A stretch of DNA of 64,000 nucleotides, taken from assembly GCA_033721915.1 (NCBI GenBank), contig JAWWAC010000004.1, forward strand, positions 45,156 through 109,155, written 5' to 3'. The DNA is from REBR01 sp033721915. Lineage in GTDB: Bacteria > Pseudomonadota > Gammaproteobacteria > Pseudomonadales > Oleiphilaceae. Within the stretch, counting starts at the first letter, position 1. Every line of letters begins with the position of its first letter. The translations under genes and the position numbers were made by a program. Shown one piece after another: positions 44,501 through 53,157 of this stretch. Under the pieces are notes generated by a model. It was given only the letters and a program-made list of their open reading frames with translations. It ran no database searches and was not told where the DNA came from.

Positions 44501-46354
44501 CTGACGGCCCTGCTCTGGCAGATGGCGCACGCGGACAATGCCTTACGGCGGGAAGGTTACCGGGCACGCCTGCTGGCGGCAGTAGCGGACTTTGAGGCGA
44601 GCACGGAACAGCAGGAACGCTACCTCCAGGCTCTGCGCTCCAGGGCCCAGCGTGACCGGATCTGGCAGGAAGTGGACGCGGTGGCCGGCGGTGCCGGGGT
44701 ACAGGTCCGCACGCTCCCCGGTGGCCGCTCCACCAGCACGCAGGTGCGTACCACCCTGAGTGAAGACACCCTGACAGAGAGTGCCATTCTGCTGGACACA
44801 GACAGCACAGGCATTGCCTTTGAGCTCCAGAAAACCACCCCGGTGCGGGCCCTGGTGCGGGTCACCCCGCAGTTGTTTGCCCCTGAGGCGACGGTGCCAT
44901 TCATACTGACCCTGGACCAGCAGCCACCGCAGAACCACCGCATCGCCCCTGGCAGCCGGCGCCACATTGTGCAGTGGCGGCTGCAGGCCGGCGAGCACAA
45001 CCTGCGTGCCCGCCTGCCAAAGGCCTGGTCGGACCGGCTGGTCAGCGTGGAGTGGCAGTGGCAGCGGAACGGCCTCTGGGAGCCACTGGCCCCGGAGCGC
45101 CGTGCAACCGTACTGGTAAGCGAGCGGGTCAACCCGGTCACACTCTACCTGGAACAGGACACCTGGCTGCGGGTGGATGACTGGCTGGAGGACCGCATCG
45201 AGTCCCACACCCTGCTCGCCTCCGGGCCGGGCTGGTGGCGCCTGCCCCATGCCAACAGCAAACGCCGGCAGGTGCGCATTTACCAGCTGGTTGAAGATCC
45301 GAAGCCGACGGACAAGGCCGAGGCCCGGCTGCCGCCCACCCCCCTGCCGGACCCGGAAGACGTGGCCCCCCCCGATTCCGCATTGCCCGGGCTGATGGCG
45401 CAACCGGTGTCCGCCCTGCCGGACCACCAGCCGGGCGGCACCTGGAGTGCCGGCGCCGGCTACCGCTTTGAACGGGCCGGGCCGGGGGATGACCGGGGCA
45501 ACGACCAGGGCCCGGAGTTGCTGCTGCAGTACCGACTGCACCCGGCTCCTCTGCCACTGTATCTGCGCACGGACGCCCACCTGCGGGCCCACAATGGCGC
45601 CAGGGCCTCTTATGGCGTGCGCCAGTGGCTGGACCTGGATTGGCCCGGCTCCGCCTGGGCCCTGTCCTTCAAGGGAGCCCTGTTTCAGCAGCAGCGGGTT
45701 GAAACCGACTCGCCCCTCACCAGCTGGCAGCTGTCGGCCCGGATTGACCACCAGATCCGGGTATCCAACCGGGGGTACTGGCGCGCCTTTGGCCGGCTTT
45801 ATGCCTGGGACCTGGATGATGAGCCCGCGGGCATCCGCCGCTTCAGAGGTCTGGACGGTGATATCTGGACCCCCTGGAAAGCCAGCCACCGCAATGGCCT
45901 GCAGCTGGGCAGCAGCTACCTGTACCGCCCTTACCGGGACAGCGAGGGGATTGCCGGCATCAGCCTGTGGAGCCGTGAGGACATCGCAGGGCTGGACAGT
46001 GTGGAGCCCGCCCTGGAGTGGCGCCAGTTCCTGCACGGCACCACCGCCAGTGCCCGCTTCAGTGTGCGCCATTACCTGAGCGGCAACCCCCGCCAGCCCA
46101 GCGTCACACTGCCGCGGCTGGGCCTGGGCCTGGACGGACGCACCAGCTTCGGACGCCCCGGCAGCCTGGCCTGGCATGCCGGGGCGGATTTGGGCCTCAA
46201 GCGTGGCAACGCCGGCCTGCATCTGCAGCTGATCTGGCACTGGGACGGCCGCCGTGGCTTGCAGGATGTCCGCCCCAGGGAATGGGCCTTCCGCCGCCTC
46301 CATGACATTGAACTGCTTGAAGAGACCAGGAAAAACGATGTTGTCCTTCCGTAA
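41510..46354 (+). CDS. Very large outer-membrane-like protein: beta-rich, helical solenoid, C-terminal barrel
   Basis: The 1614-residue protein has a signal peptide (cleavage near AMA/TSW). Its N-terminal half is beta-rich (about 27-560). A helical repeat segment follows (about 560-790; LWQRLARLEAADEQRQAEQLL, GDYPLAWLLLQMQL), then another beta-rich region to about 1290 and a proline-rich linker. The last 290 residues have amphipathic strands rich in Trp, Tyr and Arg (GARASYGVRQWLDLDW, ALSFKGALFQQQRV), as in an outer-membrane barrel. The plan is analogous to PelB or PgaA, export porins with TPR domains, but no homology is claimed. An alternative start is ATG 41516, better spaced from GAGG. Overlaps are 4 and 17 bases. 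Confidence 0.68.
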   Translation: MSMLRCRFIPLLICLQIGLLAAPAMATSWRWMTPDRDHEGVRENGDRLPTWRIGREPVVLAWDANSALLLLGDPDLQLWQSRGDGLWAPATPRPLRERVGFLGADSSARQLRLASSDEQPRRLQVLQMQAREPALLAPFDQTLAWPGESVRLRDDRGNLRRWGRSRADDNTMTVRGPARLQMEYRLLLTAPQQTLPAITRVAWQLDREAAGEQLLDRNRLRVRQLEVEGCSRLVSEPLTAELVIPGGEHRLRLDFPVEALVRLKTLAPDLLMPGINHRVDDALSRYAEQQSVPQAGEWRQRLLDALPEPDTQAFWQSSEGFWRPLAARRPAPAPTRQRRTGVRLAAMADGQVPSLAGSDALAHPRPFPQYDLSELPPGGSLILDLPPRRQGSELQLVLAGLPESEQNLEVRYDNDQRWPLQWRPQQRQVQPLHRDRRARALAGLPLAQGAGTYMEGAAAVLPLPAGVRRVHITSPNGSEPVWLAADYRAQRPPLLNETLINPALAAMGPDRALQWLRKGDTPEVSLTDAHPPLDEALLQLRQLLQQRAEPLRATLAPPSGPLPGNLWQRLARLEAADEQRQAEQLLTGIAIHGDTPAQRARALAGLQERQLPQDNPLRWQSLLAAVWQVQGDARVLPLLSTSLIRSGDYPLAWLLLQMQLPQTTGLQTPIPEPLAESLALASLMTENPDSLSQALNALPPQRQAYWRGHQALHQQDPEQAAGEWALAGPEGQSMLAHLAQGQAISDELQSGGFSRSTLDDWARWLQAQTGEDALWHSLEDSPGVSAGPVLAMGYQGSPSVRLQQATPEQPVTLHLSGPARVQVTLRPLHAPGEEDRPLDDWVTVTVNGESWQIPVLGNTAPGTLTRLDGQGRYGTAETVELTLGTGISELSLSPQQQTHGISVAVARSPLTLPLLPELNASQRLAFSQIAPVTLDWQRPRDCGAVNTRGAFFPLPVTALSPQTRDQGLAGAPATAIQASHRQPQQPPSVPPSDPLSPLTALLWQMAHADNALRREGYRARLLAAVADFEASTEQQERYLQALRSRAQRDRIWQEVDAVAGGAGVQVRTLPGGRSTSTQVRTTLSEDTLTESAILLDTDSTGIAFELQKTTPVRALVRVTPQLFAPEATVPFILTLDQQPPQNHRIAPGSRRHIVQWRLQAGEHNLRARLPKAWSDRLVSVEWQWQRNGLWEPLAPERRATVLVSERVNPVTLYLEQDTWLRVDDWLEDRIESHTLLASGPGWWRLPHANSKRRQVRIYQLVEDPKPTDKAEARLPPTPLPDPEDVAPPDSALPGLMAQPVSALPDHQPGGTWSAGAGYRFERAGPGDDRGNDQGPELLLQYRLHPAPLPLYLRTDAHLRAHNGARASYGVRQWLDLDWPGSAWALSFKGALFQQQRVETDSPLTSWQLSARIDHQIRVSNRGYWRAFGRLYAWDLDDEPAGIRRFRGLDGDIWTPWKASHRNGLQLGSSYLYRPYRDSEGIAGISLWSREDIAGLDSVEPALEWRQFLHGTTASARFSVRHYLSGNPRQPSVTLPRLGLGLDGRTSFGRPGSLAWHAGADLGLKRGNAGLHLQLIWHWDGRRGLQDVRPREWAFRRLHDIELLEETRKNDVVLP

Positions 46355-49300
46355 CCTCCGTCCCGGCACGCGCCGCCGTACAAAGGCCATTGTCGACCTG
46401 CTGGAAGCGGGGCGGGACCCCCTGCGAAGCCAGCTGGACCGGCGTTTCAGCCGTTACCACGCAGAGCGCTTTCTGCAGTGGCCCCTGGCCGAGCTGCAGC
46501 CGGAAAGCGAAAGCCGCGAACGCTGGCAGCAGACTCAGCTTCTGCGCTATATGGCCGAGGCCATCGAAGGTTGTATGGCCGATCTTCAGAAGCTGACGGA
46601 GCATTACCGGCACTTTCTGCAACGCATTCAGGGGGCACTCTCCGCCCAGGAGCGGGAACGGGTCATGCTGCGCTTTCTGCGGGAGCTGGGCACCAGCCCA
46701 CGGCAATTGCGGGGTGACCGCAAGGCATTCGGCCGCTGGTTTGGCCAGGACGGCGTGGTGGAGCGTTACCAACACCGGGTTACGGAAAAAGAGCGCCACC
46801 TGATCTACCTGCTGGACCGTCTGGGACCCATCGGTTACACCCTGCTGACAGGGGCCCGTGACAAGGCCGAAGGCTGGCAACAGGTCCAGCTGGAGAGCAC
46901 CCTGCTGCCGGCGCTGACCTTCAACGGCCATGTGCGGGTGCGTGAGGCGGCCATGGACGCCCTGAGCCAGGCCATGGAGGCTCTGCCACCGGGGTCCAGC
47001 GCCCTGCTGAGCACCGCCACTGTCAGCTACCTGTACCGCTGCGCACTGGACCCGACCCAGCCCGTGACATTGCAATCCCGTACGCTGCCCCTGTTATGGC
47101 GCTGTGCGCCACAGCAACTGGAAAAAGTCCTGCAACGGCGCCTGCAGGCCGCTGCCTTTGACCCGGACGATTTCTTCTTCCGCCGCCGTGCCCTGTTGTT
47201 GATGGTGAACGCCGTTGCCAGCCAGCCTTCACTGGAGCCGCTGCTGTTGCAGTGCCAGCACGACCCCAGCCCTTATGTCAGACAGACCTTTGCCGGACAG
47301 CTGCCACAGTTGCCGGAGGCCTGGATCGCGCCGCTGCTGGCCCGTTTTCTGGCGGACCCGGAAGACTCGGTTCAGGCCACGGCCCTGTTGCAACTGCCCG
47401 CACTGGTGACCCGTCCGGCATTGCAGGAGGCCTCAATCGCCGGTCTGCTGGCCGTGCTGGACAGCCAGGGGAAGGAGTTTGTGCTGCGGACAGCACTGCA
47501 TGTGGCGCCGGCGGTGATTGCCGCGTTGCAGCTGCCTTGCCCCGGTGCCGCGGCGCAGCAGGCTCTGCGGCTGGAGCAGACCATTACCGGGGTGCATCAG
47601 CAGCACCCGGCCACCCGGGTACGCCGATGGGCGGCACTGTCACGGGAACATCTCTGGACCTTGCTCAATACCCCGGCACCGTTGCAACAGACGCTACGCC
47701 AGTGGCGGGACACCCTCTCACTGGGTCAAAGCCGGCGTTTGTCACTGGCGCCTGTTCCGGACCCGGAACGGCTGCACCGGGCCCTGGTTACCCACACCGA
47801 TGCCCATTTCGGTTTTAACCTCTCTGATCCCCGACCGGGATCAGAGAGGCTGCGCGTCACCCGGGATGCCAGGCGCGGTTTCCGGTTGTGGCGAATACTG
47901 CACGAGTGGCGTCACCCGGCTACGGACAAACGGCAGAATTACGGCCACAGCAGCGGCCGCATTTATCCGGGCCTGGTGCAGGTACCCTCACAGCATGTGT
48001 CGGAGCTCTCACAGACCAAGGTCCCCGGGGAGCCGGTTTTCATAGCCGATGAAGGGGGCTGGCGTCCTTACCTGCCACTGGTAGACCAGCTGATTTCCGC
48101 ACTGGATCAGGACTGGCCCACCCGGCCACTGCGCATCTACACCGCTGAGGGCATCACCTGGGTCACACCACCCGGCGGCTTTATGGCCCGCGTGAAAGCC
48201 CGCTGGCGGCTGACCCGGGACTTTGCCCAGTTCGCCCAGCTGCGCAACTGGACCCCCAACAGCCCCTTTGAGCCCGACGCTTACCTGAAGGCCGTGGCGA
48301 AACTGGGCTTTCGGTTCAGCCAGAGCGCCTACACAGACCAGCAGGGCCAGCCCTACCCCCGGGAACCCCGCGTTGCCCGGTTTTTCCCGGCACTGGCATT
48401 GCCACTGGCTTTGCCGGAGGTATGGAGCAATTTCCAGAATTATTTCTACTCCTCCTACCAGAATACGCTGGAGCAGTTGCTGATTTTTGTGGGCGCCATG
48501 GCCAGCTTTTTCTTCGGCCGCCACCTGTTCCTGAACCTGTCCATGCGAAGAGCCCGTCACCGGTTGCCCTTGGTGGTGGGGGGCTGGGGGACCCGTGGCA
48601 AGTCCGGCACCGAACGCCTCAAGGCCGCCGTGTTCAATGCCATGGGCTACCAGGTGCTGTCGAAAACCACCGGCTGTGAAGCCATGTTCCTCCATGGCCA
48701 TGCCCTGCAACCGTTGCGGGAAATGTTCCTGTTCCGCCCTTACGACAAGGCCACCATCTGGGAGCAGGTCAACCTGACCCGGCTGGCCGGCCGCATGCAG
48801 GCGGATGTGATGCTGTGGGAGTGCATGGGGCTGACCCCTCGCTATGTTGAAATACTGCAACGCCAGTGGATGCGGGATGACCTCTCCACCATCACCAACT
48901 GCTACCCGGACCACGAAGACCTGCAGGGCCCGGCCGGTGTCGACCTGCCACAGGTGATTGCCCGCTTCATTCCCCGCCGGGGCCGCCTGACCACCTCGGA
49001 AGAAAACATGCTGCCTTATCTTCTGGAAGAGGCCCGACGCCAGCAAACGCCGGTCAGCGTCGTCAATTGGCTGCAGGCCGGTCTGATCGCACCGGATGTG
49101 CTGGAGCGCTTTCCTTATGAAGAGCACCCCTACAACATCGCCCTGGTGGTGCGCATGTGCGAAAGTCTGGGGGTGGCGGAAGACTTCGCCCTGAAGGAAA
49201 TGGCAGACCGTGTGATCCCGGACCTGGGGGTGCTCAAGGCCTACCCACTGGCCCACCTGTACCGCCGCCGACTGGAATTCATCAATGGCATGAGCGCCAA

Positions 49301-50522
49301 TGAACGCCACGGCACCCTCAGCAACTGGACCCGCATGGGAATGGACCGCCACGGCCTGGCCACTGACCCACAGGTCTGGGTCAGCACCGTGGTGAATAAC
49401 CGCGCCGACCGGGTGGCCCGATCACAGGTCTTTGCCAGCATTCTGGTGAACGATCTCAGCGCCGACCGGCATTACCTGATCGGTGGCAACGTCGATGGCC
49501 TCATGACCTATATCCGCCAGGCCTTTGACACCATGGCCGCCGAGCTGGACTGGCAGTGGCAGACCCCGGAACAGCGCGACTCCCGCCTGGCGCTGCTGGA
49601 GCGCCTGGCCAGCCGCTACCGGGTGCCCATAAGCGAGAGCCAGGTCCGTGCCCGGCTGCGGGCGCTGCTCAACAGCTGCGGTGTGCTCACCGATGAATCC
49701 GCACCGTTACCCGGCAATGAGCAGGATCTTGCTGACGTGCTGGCCCGGAGCCCCCTGGAAGAGGAACCCCGAGGGCGGATACTCGCCCAATGGCAGCAGG
49801 ACCAGAGGGAATGGCAGCAATACCAGCACTGCCACCAGTCCCTCAGCACCCAAAGCAGCGAGGACCATCAGCAGAGCCTGCAGACGCAACTGTGGGACTG
49901 GCTGCAAACCCGCCTGCATGTGGTGGAGGACTACCACGCCAGTGGCCAGCAGCTGATCGAGCGCTTTGCCCTGGACTCGCCTCCCGGACTACTCACCCGC
50001 ATGATGGGCATCCAGAACATCAAGGGCACCGGGCTGGACTTCATCTATCGCTGGCAGGCCTGGAACGCCCACGCTCAGGCCCTGTCTCAGCTGGAGTCTG
50101 CGGACACACAAACCGCACTGCAGGCTGCCAAGACACTGGCCGGGAGCACAGAATTCGGCCTTCTGGAAGAGCAGCCCGTGACAGAGGCCGTGACGCGCAT
50201 GCGCCTTGCACCCCAGGCCCAGAGCGAGCTCTTCCAGGCGGAACTGGACCTGATCACCAGCGGACTGCAGCAGCAACTGGCACAGATCCGCCAGTCACTG
50301 GGCCATCACCGCCAGACCGGTGGCTGGCGCAAGGCCCTGACGGACTGGACCGAAAACTTCCTGGACGCCGGGGAAGCGGTTCGCCGACGCAAGACCGCCG
50401 ACCGCATCTATCGGGACCTGGCGGACCTGCGCATCAGCCATGCCCGGGCCACCACGGAACTGAAAAAGCTCACCCAGGCCCAGAAAGGCGGCTGGCTGGA
50501 GGCTCGCCGCGCCAAGCGTTGA
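46338..50522 (+). CDS. HEAT-repeat protein fused to PgsB/CapB-like Mur-ligase domain
   Basis: The 1394-residue protein is far larger than Bacillus PgsB (about 390). Residues 1-460 are helical with HEAT-like repeats (NGHVRVREAAMDAL, DPSPYVRQTFAGQLPQL). About 460-700 is an unassigned region. A membrane segment follows (about 713-735). The ligase core begins with the P-loop GTRGKSG (751-757) and continues with WECMGLTP (Glu828) and TNCYPDHEDLQGP (His859). These correspond to the GTRGKS, ECMAV and TNxxxDHxD signatures of PgsB/CapB, ATP-dependent ligases that build poly-gamma-glutamate. C-terminal helices end the chain. The ATG at 46338 has AGGA 7 bases upstream. This is the last gene of the cluster. 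Confidence 0.8.
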   Translation: MLSFRNLRPGTRRRTKAIVDLLEAGRDPLRSQLDRRFSRYHAERFLQWPLAELQPESESRERWQQTQLLRYMAEAIEGCMADLQKLTEHYRHFLQRIQGALSAQERERVMLRFLRELGTSPRQLRGDRKAFGRWFGQDGVVERYQHRVTEKERHLIYLLDRLGPIGYTLLTGARDKAEGWQQVQLESTLLPALTFNGHVRVREAAMDALSQAMEALPPGSSALLSTATVSYLYRCALDPTQPVTLQSRTLPLLWRCAPQQLEKVLQRRLQAAAFDPDDFFFRRRALLLMVNAVASQPSLEPLLLQCQHDPSPYVRQTFAGQLPQLPEAWIAPLLARFLADPEDSVQATALLQLPALVTRPALQEASIAGLLAVLDSQGKEFVLRTALHVAPAVIAALQLPCPGAAAQQALRLEQTITGVHQQHPATRVRRWAALSREHLWTLLNTPAPLQQTLRQWRDTLSLGQSRRLSLAPVPDPERLHRALVTHTDAHFGFNLSDPRPGSERLRVTRDARRGFRLWRILHEWRHPATDKRQNYGHSSGRIYPGLVQVPSQHVSELSQTKVPGEPVFIADEGGWRPYLPLVDQLISALDQDWPTRPLRIYTAEGITWVTPPGGFMARVKARWRLTRDFAQFAQLRNWTPNSPFEPDAYLKAVAKLGFRFSQSAYTDQQGQPYPREPRVARFFPALALPLALPEVWSNFQNYFYSSYQNTLEQLLIFVGAMASFFFGRHLFLNLSMRRARHRLPLVVGGWGTRGKSGTERLKAAVFNAMGYQVLSKTTGCEAMFLHGHALQPLREMFLFRPYDKATIWEQVNLTRLAGRMQADVMLWECMGLTPRYVEILQRQWMRDDLSTITNCYPDHEDLQGPAGVDLPQVIARFIPRRGRLTTSEENMLPYLLEEARRQQTPVSVVNWLQAGLIAPDVLERFPYEEHPYNIALVVRMCESLGVAEDFALKEMADRVIPDLGVLKAYPLAHLYRRRLEFINGMSANERHGTLSNWTRMGMDRHGLATDPQVWVSTVVNNRADRVARSQVFASILVNDLSADRHYLIGGNVDGLMTYIRQAFDTMAAELDWQWQTPEQRDSRLALLERLASRYRVPISESQVRARLRALLNSCGVLTDESAPLPGNEQDLADVLARSPLEEEPRGRILAQWQQDQREWQQYQHCHQSLSTQSSEDHQQSLQTQLWDWLQTRLHVVEDYHASGQQLIERFALDSPPGLLTRMMGIQNIKGTGLDFIYRWQAWNAHAQALSQLESADTQTALQAAKTLAGSTEFGLLEEQPVTEAVTRMRLAPQAQSELFQAELDLITSGLQQQLAQIRQSLGHHRQTGGWRKALTDWTENFLDAGEAVRRRKTADRIYRDLADLRISHARATTELKKLTQAQKGGWLEARRAKR

Positions 50523-50664
50523 GACGCCGTAATCATTAGGGTAACGGCGGCCACACCTGCTCTTCACCGGGGAAATCTTGCCATCCGGTCAGACACCGCC
50601 TACCTTCAAAAGGATGTGCCGCTCATTGCATGGCGATTACTCAAGGACTTGGTTGGTCAACAGG

Positions 50665-51735
50665 ATGAAACACCGGGCACTCTTTCCATTCCCAGGCAAG
50701 GCAGGCCTGACAGTGCTGGCACTGGCAGGGCTCACTGCCAGCCCGCTGGTGCTGGCAAACCCCCAGGGTGGCTCTGTCACACTGGGCAGCGGCAGCATCA
50801 CAATCAACGGATCACAGACCACCATCGACCAGAGCAGTGACCGGCTGGCCATTGACTGGGACGCGTTCAATATTCCCGAAAACAGCACCGTCACCTTCAA
50901 CCAGCCAGGCAGCACGTCGGTGGCCCTCAACCGGGATTTCTCGGGCAGCCCCAGCCAGATCTTCGGCGACCTGACGGCCAATGGACAGGTGTTTCTGCTC
51001 AACACCGCCGGCGTGCTGATTGGCAGCTCCGGCACCATCAACACCGGGGGACTGCTGATTTCGGACATGCAGGCCTCGCTGTCGGATTTCGCCGACGGGG
51101 ACCTGACACTGTCCGCCTCACAGAGGGGCGGCATCATCAATGAGGGCGCGCTGAGCGCCGGTGAAGGAGGGCTTCACCTGGTGGCGGGCTTTATTGACAA
51201 CAACGGGCGCATTGAAACCAGCGGTGGCCCGCTGGGGCTGACCGTGGCGGACTCCGTAACGGTCCGTCTGGGGGATTCCGGGCTGATGGGGGTGAGTCTT
51301 TCGGCGCCACTGGACAGCGCGCCCTCGGGGCGCAGCCATCTGATCAATAACCGCAGTGAGGGTGAGATTGTCGCCATGGGTGGGGATATTTTCGTGCAGG
51401 CCCGCTACTACGACGACCTGGCGGTGGCAGCGGTCAACAACGACGGCCTGATCAATGCCCTGGCCATCAACCAGGAAGGGGGGCGGATCTTTCTCACCAA
51501 TGAGGCCGTTTCACGCCCCGCCAGTGCCTCACCGGAGGACCCGGTGCTGTCGGAATCCGGCGAGGAGTCCGTCAGGAGCCTGGAAGACCCCGGGGAAGGC
51601 GGGCGCGAGGAGGTGGTGCGGCTGGATGATGTGGTGGCGGACTGTGTGCCCGAAGTGGATCAGGCCAAAGACTGCGTCCGCGAGAACGCCATCAAGCGTT
51701 ATCTGGGCCGGCTTCTGGTCAACGGGCGTCTCTGA
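50665..51735 (+). CDS. Short TpsA: two-partner secretion domain exoprotein with C-terminal Cys pair
   Basis: The 356-residue secreted protein is exported by a TpsB transporter. A signal peptide (about 1-33, ending VLA/NPQ) is followed by a typical haemagglutination-activity/TPS domain of about 240 residues. Visible family motifs are SITINGSQTTIDQSSDRLAI, FNQPGSTSVALNR and LLNTAGVLIG (the NPNG-like turn). After this there is only a short acidic tail with Cys327 and Cys337 (C-x9-C), about 20 residues from the end. There is no long repeat passenger. In HMW1 and CdrA such a terminal Cys pair anchors the exoprotein in its TpsB. The longer frame to 50578 lacks a signal peptide at its start. Confidence 0.85.
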   Translation: MKHRALFPFPGKAGLTVLALAGLTASPLVLANPQGGSVTLGSGSITINGSQTTIDQSSDRLAIDWDAFNIPENSTVTFNQPGSTSVALNRDFSGSPSQIFGDLTANGQVFLLNTAGVLIGSSGTINTGGLLISDMQASLSDFADGDLTLSASQRGGIINEGALSAGEGGLHLVAGFIDNNGRIETSGGPLGLTVADSVTVRLGDSGLMGVSLSAPLDSAPSGRSHLINNRSEGEIVAMGGDIFVQARYYDDLAVAAVNNDGLINALAINQEGGRIFLTNEAVSRPASASPEDPVLSESGEESVRSLEDPGEGGREEVVRLDDVVADCVPEVDQAKDCVRENAIKRYLGRLLVNGRL

Positions 51736-51791
51736 GACAGACCCCTCCACCTTTGCCGGCGTCTATGGGGTTTCGGTGGGAGGGAGGGGGG

Positions 51792-53003
51792 CTAGCGGAA
51801 AATCTGGTAGTTGTTACGCCCCGCATCCTTGGCCTGGTACAGGGCCAGGTCGGCTTTCTTCAGCAGGCTGGTCTGGCTGTCCCCGGGCTCGGAAAGGGCG
51901 ATGCCCAGGCTGACGGACATAGGCAGCGTGCCACCGGGCCAGACAAAAGGCTCGGCAAACCCGTCGAAAATGGCCCTGGCCGTGTCTTCCGCCTGACTGA
52001 CCCGCCCCACCCCTTCCAGCATCACGGTGAACTCATCCCCCGCCAGACGGTAGGCCGTGCCTCCGTCGGGCATGGCGCCACGCAGGCGCTTGGCGCAGGC
52101 GATCAGGAACAGGTCCCCCACATCGTGCCCCAGTGTGTCGTTCACATCCTTGAACTTGTCCAGGTCCACAAAGATCAGCGCCACCCGGGTGCTCCTGTCC
52201 CGGACCCGCAGCAGAGCCGCTTCCAGCTGTTCGGTAAAGCTGCGCCGGTTGGGCAGCTCCGTCAGGGTGTCGAAATAGGCCATGCCGGTGAGTTTGGCCT
52301 GGTCCTGCTGGATCCGCCCCAGCATGGTGTTGAAGGCGGCCACCGCCTCGCCCAGTTCATCCTCGTTGTCGGTGCTGGCCCGCACACTGTAATTGCCCTC
52401 GTGGGTCACCAGGTGAGCGGTCTGCCCCAGCTCCACAATGGGCCGGTAAAAGGCCCTTTGCAGCCGCGATGTCATCAGCAGTGCCGCCACCAGGGAGAGG
52501 ATCAGTATGCCCACATTGGCCATGACCTGGCCCCGCAGCCGGGCCCCAAGGTCCGACAGGTCCGTGCGCACCGTCAGGTGGCCGATATTCTGGTTGTTCA
52601 GCCATATGGGCTCCACCACATCCAGGTAGCGCTCTGAGAACGCCGCCCCCGCCTCCCCCGGGGTGTCAGGGCAATAAGCCCGTTCCCCATGGCGCCCCGC
52701 ATCCACCTTGGCAAAGACCTCGCCATTGCGATCGTGGATGCAGGCGGAGGTGATGGAGTCCCGCAGCAGCAGGGCGGAGAGATTTTCCCGGGCACTGGTC
52801 TGGTCCATGAAGCTCAGTGCGGCGGCACTGCGGCTGCCGATCACCTGGGCCAGGATGGTCATCTCCTCCGCCAGGATCTCCCGCTGCTTGACCCGGTCGT
52901 AGGCGATCATACCCGCCACCGAGATCACCAGGCCCAGTGTGGTGGTCAGGATCACCACCAGCATCAGCTTGTACTTGATACTCAGTTTGCGGAACTGAAA
53001 CAT
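51792..53003 (-). CDS. YfiN-like diguanylate cyclase (periplasmic sensor, HAMP, GGDEF)
   Basis: The 403-residue inner-membrane protein is predicted to make c-di-GMP. It has two membrane helices (about 12-35 and 155-175) flanking a periplasmic CHASE8-like domain, then a HAMP segment (about 176-230) and a C-terminal GGDEF domain. The active-site motif is AGDEF in YRLAGDEF, a variant common in active cyclases. No RxxD inhibitory site stands at the required distance. The architecture matches YfiN/TpbB, whose periplasmic repressor is YfiR; a YfiR homologue is encoded at 54875. Start ATG 53003 is supported by AAGG 6 bases upstream. It lies between tpsA and tpsB on the opposite strand. Confidence 0.88.
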   Translation of the reverse strand: MFQFRKLSIKYKLMLVVILTTTLGLVISVAGMIAYDRVKQREILAEEMTILAQVIGSRSAAALSFMDQTSARENLSALLLRDSITSACIHDRNGEVFAKVDAGRHGERAYCPDTPGEAGAAFSERYLDVVEPIWLNNQNIGHLTVRTDLSDLGARLRGQVMANVGILILSLVAALLMTSRLQRAFYRPIVELGQTAHLVTHEGNYSVRASTDNEDELGEAVAAFNTMLGRIQQDQAKLTGMAYFDTLTELPNRRSFTEQLEAALLRVRDRSTRVALIFVDLDKFKDVNDTLGHDVGDLFLIACAKRLRGAMPDGGTAYRLAGDEFTVMLEGVGRVSQAEDTARAIFDGFAEPFVWPGGTLPMSVSLGIALSEPGDSQTSLLKKADLALYQAKDAGRNNYQIFR

Positions 53004-53131
53004 CGACTGCCTTTTCCTTAATTCATCGGGCACTCATTATTACCAAACAAAACAATGCCCGTCAGTTATTTCCTACCGGCGATGGCTTTTTTTGACTACG
53101 CTGGTTCAAGGGTAAGTGAGCATCAGCTATT

Positions 53132-53157
53132 CGGCCAGCCAGGAGGCCGCTTTTTTT
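53132..53157 (+). terminator. Terminator-like hairpin in the tpsB leader (possible attenuator)
   Basis: Arms cggcc (53132-53136) and ggccg (53145-53149) enclose an 8-base loop, followed by one c and seven T. No plus-strand gene ends here, because the gene to the left points the other way. The structure therefore lies in the transcript leader of tpsB and could act as an attenuator. The stem is short (5 bp), so it may be weak. Confidence 0.4.

Noticed and set aside
44543..46390. 615-codon minus-strand open frame opposite the 1614-residue protein gene
   Set aside because: Compositional shadow (Gln/Ala/Gly-rich, no motifs) of the plus-strand gene, which has a signal peptide and coupled neighbours.
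50525..50549. cgccgt/acggcg hairpin after the PgsB-like gene as a terminator
   Set aside because: Short stem, 13-base loop and no T-run.
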